Assembly: GCF_900117455.1 (NCBI RefSeq) | Contig: NZ_FPHO01000003.1 | Span: 1,702,501-1,766,500, forward strand | Length of the DNA: 64,000 bases | DNA from: Hyphomicrobium sp. CS1GBMeth3 | Lineage (GTDB): Bacteria; Pseudomonadota; Alphaproteobacteria; Rhizobiales; Hyphomicrobiaceae | Direction of reading: 5' to 3' | Part shown: positions 26,704-35,487 of the stretch, piece by piece | How positions within the stretch are numbered: position 1 is the first letter of the stretch | Layout: the number at the start of each line of letters is the position of its first letter | The notes under the pieces: model-generated | What the model saw: the letters and a program-made list of their open reading frames with translations, nothing else | Databases searched by the model: none | What the model was told of the DNA's origin: nothing | Program-made: the position numbers and the translations under genes

Positions 26704-27063
26704 TCAGCAGGCCTCCGCGAACGGCAGCTCCGGCTCGTCCGTGACGGGCTTCGTCATCGGGAAGGCGATGATGTTGGTGTCGCCGCCGGTCTCGACGCCG
26801 GCCTGGCGCCGCTTGAACCAGCGAATCGAGGTGTTGGTGAGGATCGCCTCGTCCTTGACGCGCTGGATCAAGAGCCCGTCCTCGGAATCGAGAATGCGCG
26901 TCAATTTGGCCTCCAGCGCCTCTTCGCTCTCCTCCGAGCGCACGTACCAGGTCTGCTCGAGCGGGCGGGCCCAGCTCTGGCCGGCGGCCATGATGGCCTG
27001 GGCAACGACGTGCTTGATGAGGTGCGGTTTCGCGAGGTCGTAGGAGATCAGATAGGTGCGCAT
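26704..27063 (-). CDS. Cas2/SinR-like small protein
   Basis: This 119-residue protein starts MRTYLISYDLAKP, a beta-strand plus YDL motif. A middle region (LEQTWYVRSEESEEALEAKLTRIL) and a late strand (DGLLIQRVKDEA) complete a ferredoxin-like layout seen in Cas2, VapD and SinR-type proteins. The C-terminal 30 residues are extra. Stand-alone members are not part of CRISPR; some Cas2-fold relatives are nucleases or toxins. No cas1, repeats or antitoxin gene is nearby. The ATG at 27063 follows GGAGAGC. The fold assignment rests on pattern only. Confidence 0.6.
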   Translation of the reverse strand: MRTYLISYDLAKPHLIKHVVAQAIMAAGQSWARPLEQTWYVRSEESEEALEAKLTRILDSEDGLLIQRVKDEAILTNTSIRWFKRRQAGVETGGDTNIIAFPMTKPVTDEPELPFAEAC

Positions 27064-27319
27064 GGGGGCTCTCCGTGGGCGAGAAGAGTTGAAGGACGCG
27101 GTGAGAACGTAGAGAGAACGTGGCATGAGTCGTTCACCACGTCTAGAGTCCGTTCGAATTTTGTTCTCTTGAGGGTCGGGGCGCGGTGAGTCCAAGGCGG
27201 AGGTTGCGGGCACAAACCCTCGATTTGCCGCCTGACGGACCGCAAAATCAACAAAACATGCTAAGAAATTCAAAGCAATAAGTCATATTGCTGCATGTAG
27301 AACTTGTGACCCGCAACCG

Positions 27320-27631
27320 CTAGTCGAAAAGGCTGAGCTGGGCAGGATGCGCGGTCTTTGAGACGCGGACGTGCGGCCCTGGATCGATGCGGTCCGCGAA
27401 GGCCGGGTGGCGTGCCTTGAACGCCGCGAGCGCCTTCGTGCGGCTCCCCGGAAAGCGATCCTCCTGCCAGATCTCGTAGAGGCGGCGCGGGTCGCATCGA
27501 TAGCGGCGGATGAGGTCGATCGGGCGCACCTTGAGCCACCGCGCGATCCAGATGTCGATGGCATCCGCCTCCGTCAGGGATTGCGCCACCAGGGGATGGG
27601 GAGGTTTGCGGAAAGGACGCACGGACGGCAT
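27320..27631 (-). CDS. Conserved small hypothetical protein (103 aa)
   Basis: The protein starts MPSVRPFRKPPHPLVAQSL. Its core (DIWIARWLKVRPIDLIRRY, CDPRRLYEIWQEDRFPGSR) looks like a small helical alphaproteobacterial protein, perhaps a helix-turn-helix-like fold given the RRYRCDPRRLYEIW region. The C-terminus (AHPAQLSLFD) resembles a beta-clamp-binding QLxLF motif, a notable feature for a small protein. That motif suggests contact with DnaN. This is inference from a six-residue pattern. Confidence 0.6.
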   Translation of the reverse strand: MPSVRPFRKPPHPLVAQSLTEADAIDIWIARWLKVRPIDLIRRYRCDPRRLYEIWQEDRFPGSRTKALAAFKARHPAFADRIDPGPHVRVSKTAHPAQLSLFD

Positions 27632-27796
27632 ATGTTATGACTCGGACTTGACGCTCGACGACAAACTCTATTGATCGGGCAGGACCAAAGCAAACTGATG
27701 GCGGCGCACGCTGCCAAGGCGGCATGCCGACGGATCGCAACGGCCGCCACCATCTCAACACATCGACGCCACTGAGCGGGCTGAGGGGGAAGCCGA

Positions 27797-28525
27797 GTGA
27801 TCCTATTTCCTGCCATCGATCTTAAGGACGGAAAGTGTGTCCGTCTGAAGCTCGGCGACATGAACGAGGCGACGGTCTTCAACGAGGATCCGGTCGCGCA
27901 GGCGCGCACGTTCGAGCGGCAGGGGTTCAAGTATCTGCATATCGTTGACCTGAACGGCGCCTTCGCCGGCAAGCCGGTCAATGCCACGGCGGTGGAAGGC
28001 ATCCTGAAGGCCATCACCATGCCTGCGCAGCTCGGCGGCGGCATCCGCGATCTGATCACCATCGAGACTTGGCTCGCGCGCGGCATTCGCCGCGTGATCT
28101 TGGGAACCGTCGCGGTACGCGACCCTGCCCTCGTGCGCGAAGCTTGCAAGAACTTCCCGGGCCGCATCGCTGTCGGCATTGACGCCAAGGGCGGCAAGGT
28201 TGCAGTCGAGGGGTGGGCCGAAACCTCGGAGCTGTCTGCGATCGAGCTTGCCCGCCGCTTCGAGGATGTCGGCGTCGCCGCCATCATCTACACGGACATC
28301 GAGCGCGACGGCGTCTTGAAGGGCCTCAACCTGCCGGCCACGGCCGAGCTCGCGCGCGCGACGACGATCCCTGTCGTGGCATCGGGTGGCCTGGCTTCGA
28401 TCGACGACGTGAAGGCCCTTCTCGCGCCGGAATATGCGATGCTGGAAGGCGCGATCACGGGCCGCGCGCTTTACGATGGCCGCCTGGATCCGAAAGAGGC
28501 GCTAGCTGTGTTGTCTGCGGCGTAA
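27797..28525 (+). CDS. hisA: Phosphoribosylformimino-5-aminoimidazole carboxamide ribotide isomerase
   Basis: HisA is the (beta/alpha)8 isomerase of histidine synthesis. The 242-residue product starts (GTG) [17 protein letters not shown]. It has the catalytic Asp residues in PAIDLKDG and [12 protein letters not shown], and phosphate-binding loops QLGGGIRD and [12 protein letters not shown]. The GTG start follows GGGGGAAG. It reads in the same direction as hisB-hisH-pyrE but is separated from them by about 2.6 kb of small accessory genes. Confidence 0.96.
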   Translation: MILFPAIDLKDGKCVRLKLGDMNEATVFNEDPVAQARTFERQGFKYLHIVDLNGAFAGKPVNATAVEGILKAITMPAQLGGGIRDLITIETWLARGIRRVILGTVAVRDPALVREACKNFPGRIAVGIDAKGGKVAVEGWAETSELSAIELARRFEDVGVAAIIYTDIERDGVLKGLNLPATAELARATTIPVVASGGLASIDDVKALLAPEYAMLEGAITGRALYDGRLDPKEALAVLSAA

Positions 28526-28534
28526 CGGGCAAGG

Positions 28535-28801
28535 TCAATCGCCTCCGCCACCACCGCCGTCGCCACCACCGCCGTCCGAGCCTCCATGAACATCGCCGCC
28601 GGCGTCGGCGTGCGTGTCTTTGCTCGGCCTGGATGGCGCGCCGTCATAGGCCGCATAGGTCCCATCGCCCTGATAACCGCTTGTGTCTTGCCCGCGCCGC
28701 CGCGAGCCTTGGCGCGCGCGCTTGCGTCTGAGGAGGAAAGCGGCACCGACGAAAAGCACCAGAAGAAGCGGCCACGCGGGATACGGATCGAGGAAGCTCA
28801 T
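28535..28801 (-). CDS. Small single-TM protein with Gly/Asp-rich tail
   Basis: The 88-residue product has an N-terminal membrane helix (YPAWPLLLVLFVGAAFLL), a basic stretch (RRKRARQGSRRRGQ), and a tail that becomes nearly pure Gly/Asp (DGGGGDGGGGGGD). It is antisense to the his transcripts, wedged between hisA and hisF. Tail composition suggests a disordered region. No family is recognised and it could be spurious, but the TM-basic-disordered layout is orderly. Confidence 0.5.
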   Translation of the reverse strand: MSFLDPYPAWPLLLVLFVGAAFLLRRKRARQGSRRRGQDTSGYQGDGTYAAYDGAPSRPSKDTHADAGGDVHGGSDGGGGDGGGGGGD

Positions 28802-28900
28802 GTGCTAAAAGGCCCGTTCTTGTGGCATTGCACCAGAATATGCTACCGGGCGAGGCAAACGGCAAACAGTGTCGTGCGATTGTTGGCGAGCTGAGACCTT

Positions 28901-29674
28901 ATGCTGAAGACCCGCATCATTCCCTGCCTCGACGTCAAGGATGGCCGCGTCGTCAAAGGCGTGAACTTCGTCGATCTGATCGATGCCGGCGACCCCGTCG
29001 AAGCCGCCGCGGCCTATGATGCTGCCGGCGCCGACGAGCTCTGCTTCCTCGACATCACCGCCTCGCACGAGGATCGCGACGTCATCTTCGACGTCGTCGA
29101 GCGCACGGCCGAGCGCTGCTTCATGCCGCTGACCGTCGGAGGCGGCGTGCGCACGCTGGACGACATCCGCAAGCTGCTCGAAGCAGGCGCCGACAAGGTC
29201 TCGATCAACACCGCTGCCGTCTCCAACCGCGAGTTCGTGAAAGAGGCGTCGGAAAAGTTCGGCGCCCAATGCATCGTCGTCGCCATCGATGCCAAGCGAG
29301 TCTCGGGCGAAAGCGAGCCGCCGCGCTGGGAGATCTTCACCCACGGCGGGCGCAAGCCGACCGGCATCGACGCCATCGACTACGCGCGCGAGGTTGTGGC
29401 GCTTGGCGCGGGCGAGATTTTGCTCACGTCTATGGATCGAGACGGCACCAAGGCAGGATTCGATATCGAGCTGACGCGCGCCGTGTCTGATGCCGTGCAC
29501 GTGCCGGTGATTGCGTCAGGCGGCGTCGGAACGCTGGATCACTTGGTGGATGGCGTGAAGGAAGGGCACGCTAGCGCCGTGCTCGCGGCCTCGATCTTCC
29601 ACTTCGGCACCTACACGATCGGCGAAGCCAAGCGGCACATGGCCGAGGCGGGTATCGCTATCCGCAGCACCTAA
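28901..29674 (+). CDS. hisF: Imidazole glycerol phosphate synthase, cyclase subunit
   Basis: HisF closes the imidazole ring using ammonia from HisH. The 257-residue (beta/alpha)8 protein starts [23 protein letters not shown]. It has the catalytic Asp pair (CLDVKDG and [14 protein letters not shown]) and phosphate loops ([22 protein letters not shown]). hisE, often the next gene in rhizobia, is not present. Downstream a convergent GGDEF-EAL gene ends within 80 bases. Confidence 0.97.
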   Translation: MLKTRIIPCLDVKDGRVVKGVNFVDLIDAGDPVEAAAAYDAAGADELCFLDITASHEDRDVIFDVVERTAERCFMPLTVGGGVRTLDDIRKLLEAGADKVSINTAAVSNREFVKEASEKFGAQCIVVAIDAKRVSGESEPPRWEIFTHGGRKPTGIDAIDYAREVVALGAGEILLTSMDRDGTKAGFDIELTRAVSDAVHVPVIASGGVGTLDHLVDGVKEGHASAVLAASIFHFGTYTIGEAKRHMAEAGIAIRST

Positions 29675-29750
29675 TCCGGCTGTTCGCTCAACCCTCCCGT
29701 CGGGGAGAGATGGATGGCGAACGCAGTGGCCAGCGTGTGATTTCCAGACA

Positions 29751-31670
29751 TCAGGAGGCGGAAAGGCTGGCGACATCGTGGCTCCGCGAAAGCCGGGTGA
29801 CGCAGCCTTCCAGCGCCGCCTCGAGATCGACCGAGGGCACAGGTTGGCTGAAATAAAACCCCTGCATCTCTTCGCATCCGGCGACGGCGACGCCCTCGAG
29901 CTGCTTGAGGCCTTCGATCCCCTCGGCCACCGGCCCCATGCCGAGCGTTTTCGCCAGCTCCGTGACGGAATTGAAGATCGCCCGGCTGTCGTGGCAGTTG
30001 GCCATCTCGCTGATGAATGACTGATCGATCTTGAGTTTGTCGAAGGTGAACGAGTGGAGGTGATTGAGTGAGGCGAAGCCGCTACCGAAGTCATCAAGTA
30101 CAACGCGGACCCCGAGTCCCCGAATCTGCTCCAGCGTTCCGAGCGTGCGGGCCGCGTCATGCAGGAACGCCCGCTCCGTGAGTTCGATCTCGAGCCGCCA
30201 CGCGTCGAGACCGGAATCGTCGAGGGCTCTCTGTACGCGCGTCGCGAGGTCGCACTGATCGAGTTCCACGGCGGACATGTTGACAGAGACCGGGATGTCG
30301 GAGGGCCAGCCCGCGGCGTCGTGGCAGGCCTGACGCAACGCCCAGTCGCCCATGGCGACGATCAGGCCCGATCTCTCTGCGATCGGAATGAAGGTCGCAG
30401 GCGGCACCATGCCGAGCTGCGGATGACACCAGCGCATAAGCGCCTCGCATCCCGTTACCGTACCGGCTTTGACGTCGACGATGGGCTGGTAGTGCAGCCC
30501 GAGCTCCCGCCGCGCGAGCGCCTCCCTGAGGGCACCGCTGAGCTCCATACGCTCGAGCGCAAGCGCTTCGATTTCCGCCGAGTAGACATGATGGCTGCTC
30601 CGACGCCCGCATCTCTTGGCACGATGGAGCGCCATGCCGGCCTTGCGAAACAGCGTGTCGTGGTCGCTACCGTGATCGGGCGCAAAGGAGGTGCCCACGC
30701 TGGCGCCGATTTCCACGTTGGAGCCAAGCACACGGTACGGCGCGTTGAGGGTCTCCACGATCCGGCGTGCGAAAGTCACGGCATCGTCGGGCCCGGCAAT
30801 ATCGAGTTGGATGATCGCGAACTCGTCGCCGCCGACGCGGCCAACGAGGTCGTTTTCACGCAGCGCGCTGAGCATGCGTTTTGCGGCGGCCTTCAGAACG
30901 GTATCGCCCGAAGCGTGGCCCTTCGCATCGTTGACCTGCTTGAAGAGGTCGAGGCCGATCAGGTGGACGGCAAGCTTACGGCCGGGTCCGAGCTGTGGGA
31001 TCGACTCTTCGAGCCTCTCGCGCAGATGGAAGCGATTTGCGATTTCAGTCAGCGGGCAGTGGCGTGCGAGCCAGGTCATGCGTTCTCGCGCCGCCATCTT
31101 CTCGGTGACGTCCTCCTGAAGGTCGACCCAGCCTCCGTCTTGAAGGGGCTGAATGGTGACGTGTATGAAGCGCCCGTTTTCAAGCTTGTGCGTGTGGCTG
31201 AATATCTCGCCGTGCTTCAGCTCTGAGAGGTAGCGCGCGATCCAGCTTTGCTGTCGCTTAAGCTCGGAGGCGCTGCCTGAGCGGCCTTCTTTCGCAGCGT
31301 GATAGGCGATTATCCTCGAGAATGGCGTTCCGTCGAGCGTGAGCTCTTCGGGCAGGTCGTAGGTCTGACGGTAGAGCTCGTTGCAGACGATGAGGTTGCC
31401 ATCGGCATCAAACATCGAGAGCCCGCGCGTCATAGTGTTGAGGGCGATCTCGAAGCGCGCGTTTAGCTGCGCAAGTTTGTGCATCTGCTCGAGAAGTTGG
31501 TAAGTGTCGATGCCCGCATCTGTTTGCACCGGGACGGTGTTGGCCAGCACGGGCTTGGGGCCAGTGAGGTTCAAAGGGATTGCTCCAGAAACGCCACACA
31601 CTGCCGGGCAACAAGGTCGAACTTCTACGAGGAAGCCCATGTACGCGCAATTAATCTGCGGCCAAACCAT
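29751..31670 (-). CDS. PAS-GGDEF-EAL cyclic-di-GMP protein
   Basis: This 639-residue c-di-GMP turnover protein has a PAS-like N-terminal sensor (ALNTMTRGLSMFDADGNLIVCNELY). The GGDEF domain has an intact catalytic site (VGRVGGDEFAII) and an inhibitory I-site RxxD five residues upstream (REND). A complete EAL domain follows (GCEALMRW, LDDFGSGFAS, VAEGIE). Both making and breaking c-di-GMP are possible. The usual HDxLTGLPNR at the GGDEF start is altered to HCPLTEIANRF. No membrane helix is evident. An alternative ATG is at 31640. Confidence 0.92.
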   Translation of the reverse strand: MVWPQINCAYMGFLVEVRPCCPAVCGVSGAIPLNLTGPKPVLANTVPVQTDAGIDTYQLLEQMHKLAQLNARFEIALNTMTRGLSMFDADGNLIVCNELYRQTYDLPEELTLDGTPFSRIIAYHAAKEGRSGSASELKRQQSWIARYLSELKHGEIFSHTHKLENGRFIHVTIQPLQDGGWVDLQEDVTEKMAARERMTWLARHCPLTEIANRFHLRERLEESIPQLGPGRKLAVHLIGLDLFKQVNDAKGHASGDTVLKAAAKRMLSALRENDLVGRVGGDEFAIIQLDIAGPDDAVTFARRIVETLNAPYRVLGSNVEIGASVGTSFAPDHGSDHDTLFRKAGMALHRAKRCGRRSSHHVYSAEIEALALERMELSGALREALARRELGLHYQPIVDVKAGTVTGCEALMRWCHPQLGMVPPATFIPIAERSGLIVAMGDWALRQACHDAAGWPSDIPVSVNMSAVELDQCDLATRVQRALDDSGLDAWRLEIELTERAFLHDAARTLGTLEQIRGLGVRVVLDDFGSGFASLNHLHSFTFDKLKIDQSFISEMANCHDSRAIFNSVTELAKTLGMGPVAEGIEGLKQLEGVAVAGCEEMQGFYFSQPVPSVDLEAALEGCVTRLSRSHDVASLSAS

Positions 31671-31723
31671 CGCTTCACCCGCGACTTTGGTTGACTTGGC
31701 GTTAAAGCGCGACGCACGCCGGG

Positions 31724-32482
31724 CTAGACGGTCTTGTCCGGATAGCGGCAGATGTCATTGATGAGGCAGGCGGGACACGCCGGCCGCCTCGCCTTGCACG
31801 TATAGCGCCCGTGCAGGATCAGCCAGTGGTGCGCATGCACGCCGTATTCCGGCGGAACCTTCGCGAGCAAGTCTGCTTCGACCTGCAGCGGCGTTTTGCC
31901 GGTCGAGAGACCGATCCTGTTAGAGACGCGCAACACGTGCGTATCGACAGCCATCGTCGGCTCGCCAAAAGCGACGTTCATCACCACGTTCGCCGTCTTG
32001 CGTCCGACGCCGGGCAATGTCTCGAGCGCGTCGCGGTCGCGCGGCACTTCGCTGCCGAACTCGCGGATCAGTCTGTCGCTGAGTAGAATGACGTTCTTTG
32101 CCTTGGCGCGGAAAAGTCCGATCGACTTGATGTGATCGCGCACGGCCTCCTCGCCGAGCGCGAGCATTTTTTGCGGCGTATCGGCTTTTTTGAAGAGCGC
32201 CCGCGTTGCCTTGTTCACGCCCGCGTCCGTCGCCTGCGCGGAGAGCACCACGGCAACCAGCAGAGTGAAGGGGTTGGTATGCTCGAGCTCGCCCTTGGGC
32301 TCCGGGTTGGCGGCGGCGAAGCGACGGAAAATCTCTTCGATTTCAGCGGACGAGAGACCACGCGGCGTCCGAGGCTTAGACGGGCTCTTGCCCCGCACGG
32401 TCGCGGCGGCAGGAGTGACGGAACGGTCTTCGGAGGAAAGGCGCTTTGACAAGATTGAACCCGAAGCTAGGTTTAAGTCCAT
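31724..32482 (-). CDS. nth: Endonuclease III
   Basis: Nth is a DNA glycosylase/AP-lyase that removes oxidised pyrimidines. The 252-residue product has the helix-hairpin-helix LPGVGRKTANVV with the catalytic Lys, the catalytic Asp in AVDTHVLRVSNR, and the 4Fe-4S cluster motif C-x6-C-x2-C-x5-C (CKARRPACPACLINDIC). The N-terminus carries about 40 extra Ser/Pro/Lys-rich residues. The ATG at 32482 overlaps the start of the divergent DUF2244 gene, so a GTG at 32398, still before the Nth core, is a real alternative. Confidence 0.93.
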   Translation of the reverse strand: MDLNLASGSILSKRLSSEDRSVTPAAATVRGKSPSKPRTPRGLSSAEIEEIFRRFAAANPEPKGELEHTNPFTLLVAVVLSAQATDAGVNKATRALFKKADTPQKMLALGEEAVRDHIKSIGLFRAKAKNVILLSDRLIREFGSEVPRDRDALETLPGVGRKTANVVMNVAFGEPTMAVDTHVLRVSNRIGLSTGKTPLQVEADLLAKVPPEYGVHAHHWLILHGRYTCKARRPACPACLINDICRYPDKTV

Positions 32483-32978
32483 GGACGATAGCGGACCTCA
32501 AACCCCCGACGCGAGAGTCTTTCGCGCCATTCTCCACCCCCATCGCTCGCTTTCGCCGCGGGGGTTCCTGATTTTGATGCTCGCCATCGGCGGTGTGAGC
32601 TTCGTCTCGGGCATGGCTTTTCTGATGATGGGCGCCTGGCCGGTGATGGGCTTCTTCGGCCTCGACGTGCTGCTCGTCTACATCGCCTTCAAGCTGAACT
32701 ACCGCGCTGGGCGCGCCTACGAGGAGGTCGAGCTGACCCCGCGGACGCTGACCCTGACGCAGGTGGCCCCGTCCGGAAAAAGCAAAAGCTTCGAGTTCAA
32801 CCCCTATTGGGTACGGCTGCTGTTCACCGAGCGCCCCGACGGCGGCAACCACCTCAAGATCGCCTCTCATGGCCAGGAGCTGGAATTCGCACGCCTCCTG
32901 AACGACGATGAGCGTCGCGACTTTGCCGAAGCCTTGCGCCGAGCCCTCGACGCTGGCCGCATGAGCTATTCCGCCTGA
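32481..32978 (+). CDS. DUF2244 family membrane protein
   Basis: This 165-residue protein begins MDDSGPQTPDARVFRAILHPHRSLSPRGF. It has two TM helices (LMLAIGGVSFVSGMAFLMMGA and VMGFFGLDVLLVYIAFKLNY) and a C-terminal soluble domain (EVELTPRTLTLTQVAP, FEFNPYWVRLLF, GQELEFARLLNDDER), the DUF2244 layout. Relatives are often linked to cytochrome oxidase or DNA-repair genes; function is unknown. Its ATG shares the CCATGG sequence with the nth start on the other strand. Confidence 0.88.
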   Translation: MDDSGPQTPDARVFRAILHPHRSLSPRGFLILMLAIGGVSFVSGMAFLMMGAWPVMGFFGLDVLLVYIAFKLNYRAGRAYEEVELTPRTLTLTQVAPSGKSKSFEFNPYWVRLLFTERPDGGNHLKIASHGQELEFARLLNDDERRDFAEALRRALDAGRMSYSA

Positions 32979-33010
32979 GCGACTCCCCCGGCACGAACGG
33001 CACCGCCGGA

Positions 33011-33051
33011 AAAAACGAAGGTCGGACACGCCCCCCGGTGTGCCCGACCTT
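33011..33051 (-). terminator. Terminator of gcrA
   Basis: On the minus strand, arms AAGGTCGGGCAC and GTGTCCGACCTT form a stem with minor mismatch, followed by CGTTTTTT. It lies 27 bases past the gcrA stop. In the other direction it may also stop transcripts from DUF2244. Confidence 0.82.
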
Positions 33052-33077
33052 CCCCCCGCGTAGCTCGTTGCGCGGCT

Positions 33078-33635
33078 TTATGCGTCCGCAGGCTCTTCCT
33101 TGCCCGAAGCCAGAGCCGGAATGCGCGGCTCTTGAATCTCACGCTCGCGGCGGCGCGGCTGCGGCGGCTGGAAGGCACGGCGAGCGTGGAACTCGCAATA
33201 CGGCAGACCCGTAACCTTGGTCTTGCCGCAGAAATGGAACTCGGCGTCCTGCGGGTCGCCGATCGGCCAGCGGCAGGAGCATTCGGTCAGCGTCTGGATC
33301 GTGCGGCGCTCCTTGAGCGGAATGACGAGCTCCTCGACAGACGGCGTGAAGGGTTCGGCCTCAGGCTGGTAGAGCGCACGCAGCGCCGGATTACCCTGCT
33401 GGGCGAAGCGGGGCTTCTGCTGCATACGTGCGCGCGCCGTGGTGGCAGCCCGTGCCCGCGGGCGATGCGATTTCATGCGCGAGGTCGTGGCGCGGCCGGA
33501 AAGGCCAAGCCGGTGAACCTTGCCGATCACGGCATTGCGGGTGACGCCGCCGAGGCGCCCCGCAATCTGGCTAGCGCTAAGCCCCTCTGACCAGAGCTTT
33601 TTCAAAAGCTCAACCCGTTCATCGTTCCAGGCCAT
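33078..33635 (-). CDS. gcrA: Cell-cycle regulator GcrA
   Basis: GcrA binds sigma-70 RNA polymerase and activates promoters carrying GANTC sites methylated by CcrM. It controls S-phase genes in alphaproteobacteria. The 185-residue product starts MAWNDERVELLKKLWSEGLSASQIA, the GcrA helix-turn-helix. A basic linker follows, then the C-terminal CRWPIGDP...FHFCG...YCEFHARRAF signature. The start at 33635 is chosen because GcrA proteins begin MAWNDE; upstream residues are not family-like. A terminator follows the gene. Confidence 0.97.
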   Translation of the reverse strand: MAWNDERVELLKKLWSEGLSASQIAGRLGGVTRNAVIGKVHRLGLSGRATTSRMKSHRPRARAATTARARMQQKPRFAQQGNPALRALYQPEAEPFTPSVEELVIPLKERRTIQTLTECSCRWPIGDPQDAEFHFCGKTKVTGLPYCEFHARRAFQPPQPRRREREIQEPRIPALASGKEEPADA

Positions 33636-34208
33636 GATCGTGCTCCCCATAAGCATGGGCCATCCGGGCCGAAGACCCGGAAAGCGGAGGCGCGCGAGAG
33701 GTCAGGGGCGGGCCACGCGATTGGCGAAACACACGCCAAGCGTGAGCAGAGCCACACCCTACTCGCAACGCAAACTGAAGATGACGCAGAGAACTAGAGC
33801 GGACCGGTGGGCAGAAACCCGAGACGATACAAAGGGTCCGAACGCAGGCCAGACAGGCAACACATGAGGGCCGCAATACAACGCGACATCTCGTGTCTGG
33901 ACGGGATTAACCTACAATAACTTGATTTTCCTGTACAAGCGGCCCCCACGCACGCCGGGGGATTGACAGGGGACGCGTGGCTCGCTCGCCACAGAGTGAG
34001 TCGTGTGGCCCCAGCAAGTACGGGCAGTCCCGACTTTCCCCGAAATTATTGCTGACGCTCGCGGCACAATGATGACCCCCAAGCTTCCGCGGCGTTCGAG
34101 CCCGAAAATCACGCTGCAACGCTCGTTGACTTTACCACCCGGCGCGCGTATCACCCCTGCTTCGCGTGGCCGCCGGGAGGGCGGCTTTCGTCATTTTTGG
34201 GGAGCGGG
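33636..34208. promoter_or_regulatory. gcrA-argD divergent intergenic region
   Basis: This is one of the longest non-coding gaps in the window (573 bases) and should contain both promoters. One GAGTC (GANTC) site lies at 33998. A TTAACC half-site in TTAACCTACAATAAC (33907) resembles CtrA half-sites but lacks the correct TTAA-N7-TTAA spacing. Several GC-rich self-complementary stretches occur (CGGCCCCCACGC...GCCGGGGG, 33940-33962). A small RNA cannot be excluded. No ORF is convincing. Confidence 0.45.
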
Positions 34209-35453
34209 ATGGGCGCTATGTCCAAACCCCTCACAGGTAAGGCCGGCCCGACCACGCGCCCCGCAGGGGGCTCGTCGCCAGCCGTCATGGCCACCTACGC
34301 GCGCCAGGACATTGTTTTCGCGCGCGGCGAAGGCTGCTGGCTTGAGACCGAGGCCGGCGAGCGCTATCTGGATTTCGGCTCCGGGGTCGCCGTCAACGCA
34401 TTGGGTCATGCCCATCCGTATCTGGTCGCGGCTCTGACGGAGCAGGCCGGCAAGCTCTGGCACACTTCGAACCTCTATCGCGTTGCCGGCCAGGAGAAGC
34501 TGGCCGAGCGCCTTGTCGCAACGACGTTCGCTGACCGTGTTTTCTTCTGCAATTCCGGGGCGGAGGCATGCGAGGGCGCCATCAAGGCAGCCCGCCGCTA
34601 TCATTTCGTCGCCGGAAACACCGAGCGCACGCGCATCATCACGTTCCATGGTGCTTTCCACGGGCGCACGCTGACGACGCTCGCGGCCGCCGGAAACTCC
34701 AAGTACCTCGAAGGCTTCGGCCCTGAATCGCCGGGCTTCGATCACGTCCCCTTCGGCGACCTCGAAGCCGTGCGCGCCGCGATCGGACCCGAGACGGCCG
34801 CCATCATGATCGAGCCTGTGCAGGGCGAGGGCGGCGTGCACGTCGCGACCGCGGAGTTTCTTCAGGCCCTGCGCACCCTCTGCGACGAGGCGGGGCTTCT
34901 TCTCGTGCTCGACGAGGTTCAGACCGGCGTCGGACGCACGGGCAAGCTGTTCTCGCACGAATGGACCGGCATCACGCCGGACGTCATGGCCGTTGCCAAG
35001 GGCATCGGCGGCGGGTTCCCGCTCGGCGCCATACTGGCGACGGAAGCCGCTGCGGCGGGCATGACGGCGGGCACCCACGGCTCGACCTTCGGCGGCAACC
35101 CGCTGGCGACGGCTGTCGGCCAGGCAGTCCTCGACGTTGTTCTCGAGCCCGGATTCATCGAGGCCGTGCAGCAGAAAGCGCTACGCTTGCGCCAGGGTCT
35201 CGCGCGCCTCAAGGACCAGTTCCCCGATCTCGTGACAGAGATCCGCGGGCAGGGTCTGCTGACCGGCATCAAGGTCACGGCTGCGCCGGCCGATGTCGTC
35301 GCCGCGGCACGCGAGCAGCGGCTCTTGCTCGTCGGCGCAGGCGACAACGTGGTGCGCGTTCTGCCGCCACTGATCGTCGCCGACCATGAGATCAGCGAAG
35401 CTGTCGAACGCCTGTCGCGCGCGCTCGCCAACATTTCCGAGCCCAAAACCTGA
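34209..35453 (+). CDS. argD: Acetylornithine aminotransferase
   Basis: ArgD is a PLP enzyme that makes N-acetylornithine in arginine synthesis; it often also serves lysine synthesis. The 414-residue product has the class III aminotransferase features: [18 protein letters not shown], the PLP Asp/Gln region [18 protein letters not shown], the Schiff-base Lys in [16 protein letters not shown], and [11 protein letters not shown]. Starts at 34209 and 34218 are both plausible; GGGGAG precedes them. argF follows after 34 bases. Confidence 0.95.
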   Translation: MGAMSKPLTGKAGPTTRPAGGSSPAVMATYARQDIVFARGEGCWLETEAGERYLDFGSGVAVNALGHAHPYLVAALTEQAGKLWHTSNLYRVAGQEKLAERLVATTFADRVFFCNSGAEACEGAIKAARRYHFVAGNTERTRIITFHGAFHGRTLTTLAAAGNSKYLEGFGPESPGFDHVPFGDLEAVRAAIGPETAAIMIEPVQGEGGVHVATAEFLQALRTLCDEAGLLLVLDEVQTGVGRTGKLFSHEWTGITPDVMAVAKGIGGGFPLGAILATEAAAAGMTAGTHGSTFGGNPLATAVGQAVLDVVLEPGFIEAVQQKALRLRQGLARLKDQFPDLVTEIRGQGLLTGIKVTAAPADVVAAAREQRLLLVGAGDNVVRVLPPLIVADHEISEAVERLSRALANISEPKT

Positions 35454-35487
35454 ACTTCAACCCCGGATCTGGAGCCGGCCGCAGGCC

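Noticed and set aside
26485..27320. CRISPR array beside the Cas2-like gene
   Set aside because: No repeated spacer-repeat units were found in the flanking sequence and there is no cas1.
33905..33922. CtrA box upstream of gcrA
   Set aside because: TTAACCTACAATAAC lacks the TTAA-N7-TTAA spacing; only a half-site is present.
34025..34110. Possible RNase P RNA on the minus strand
   Set aside because: A GGGGAAAGTC stretch resembles the P-RNA GAGGAAAGTC core, but the other conserved elements (such as ACAGAAA) are missing.
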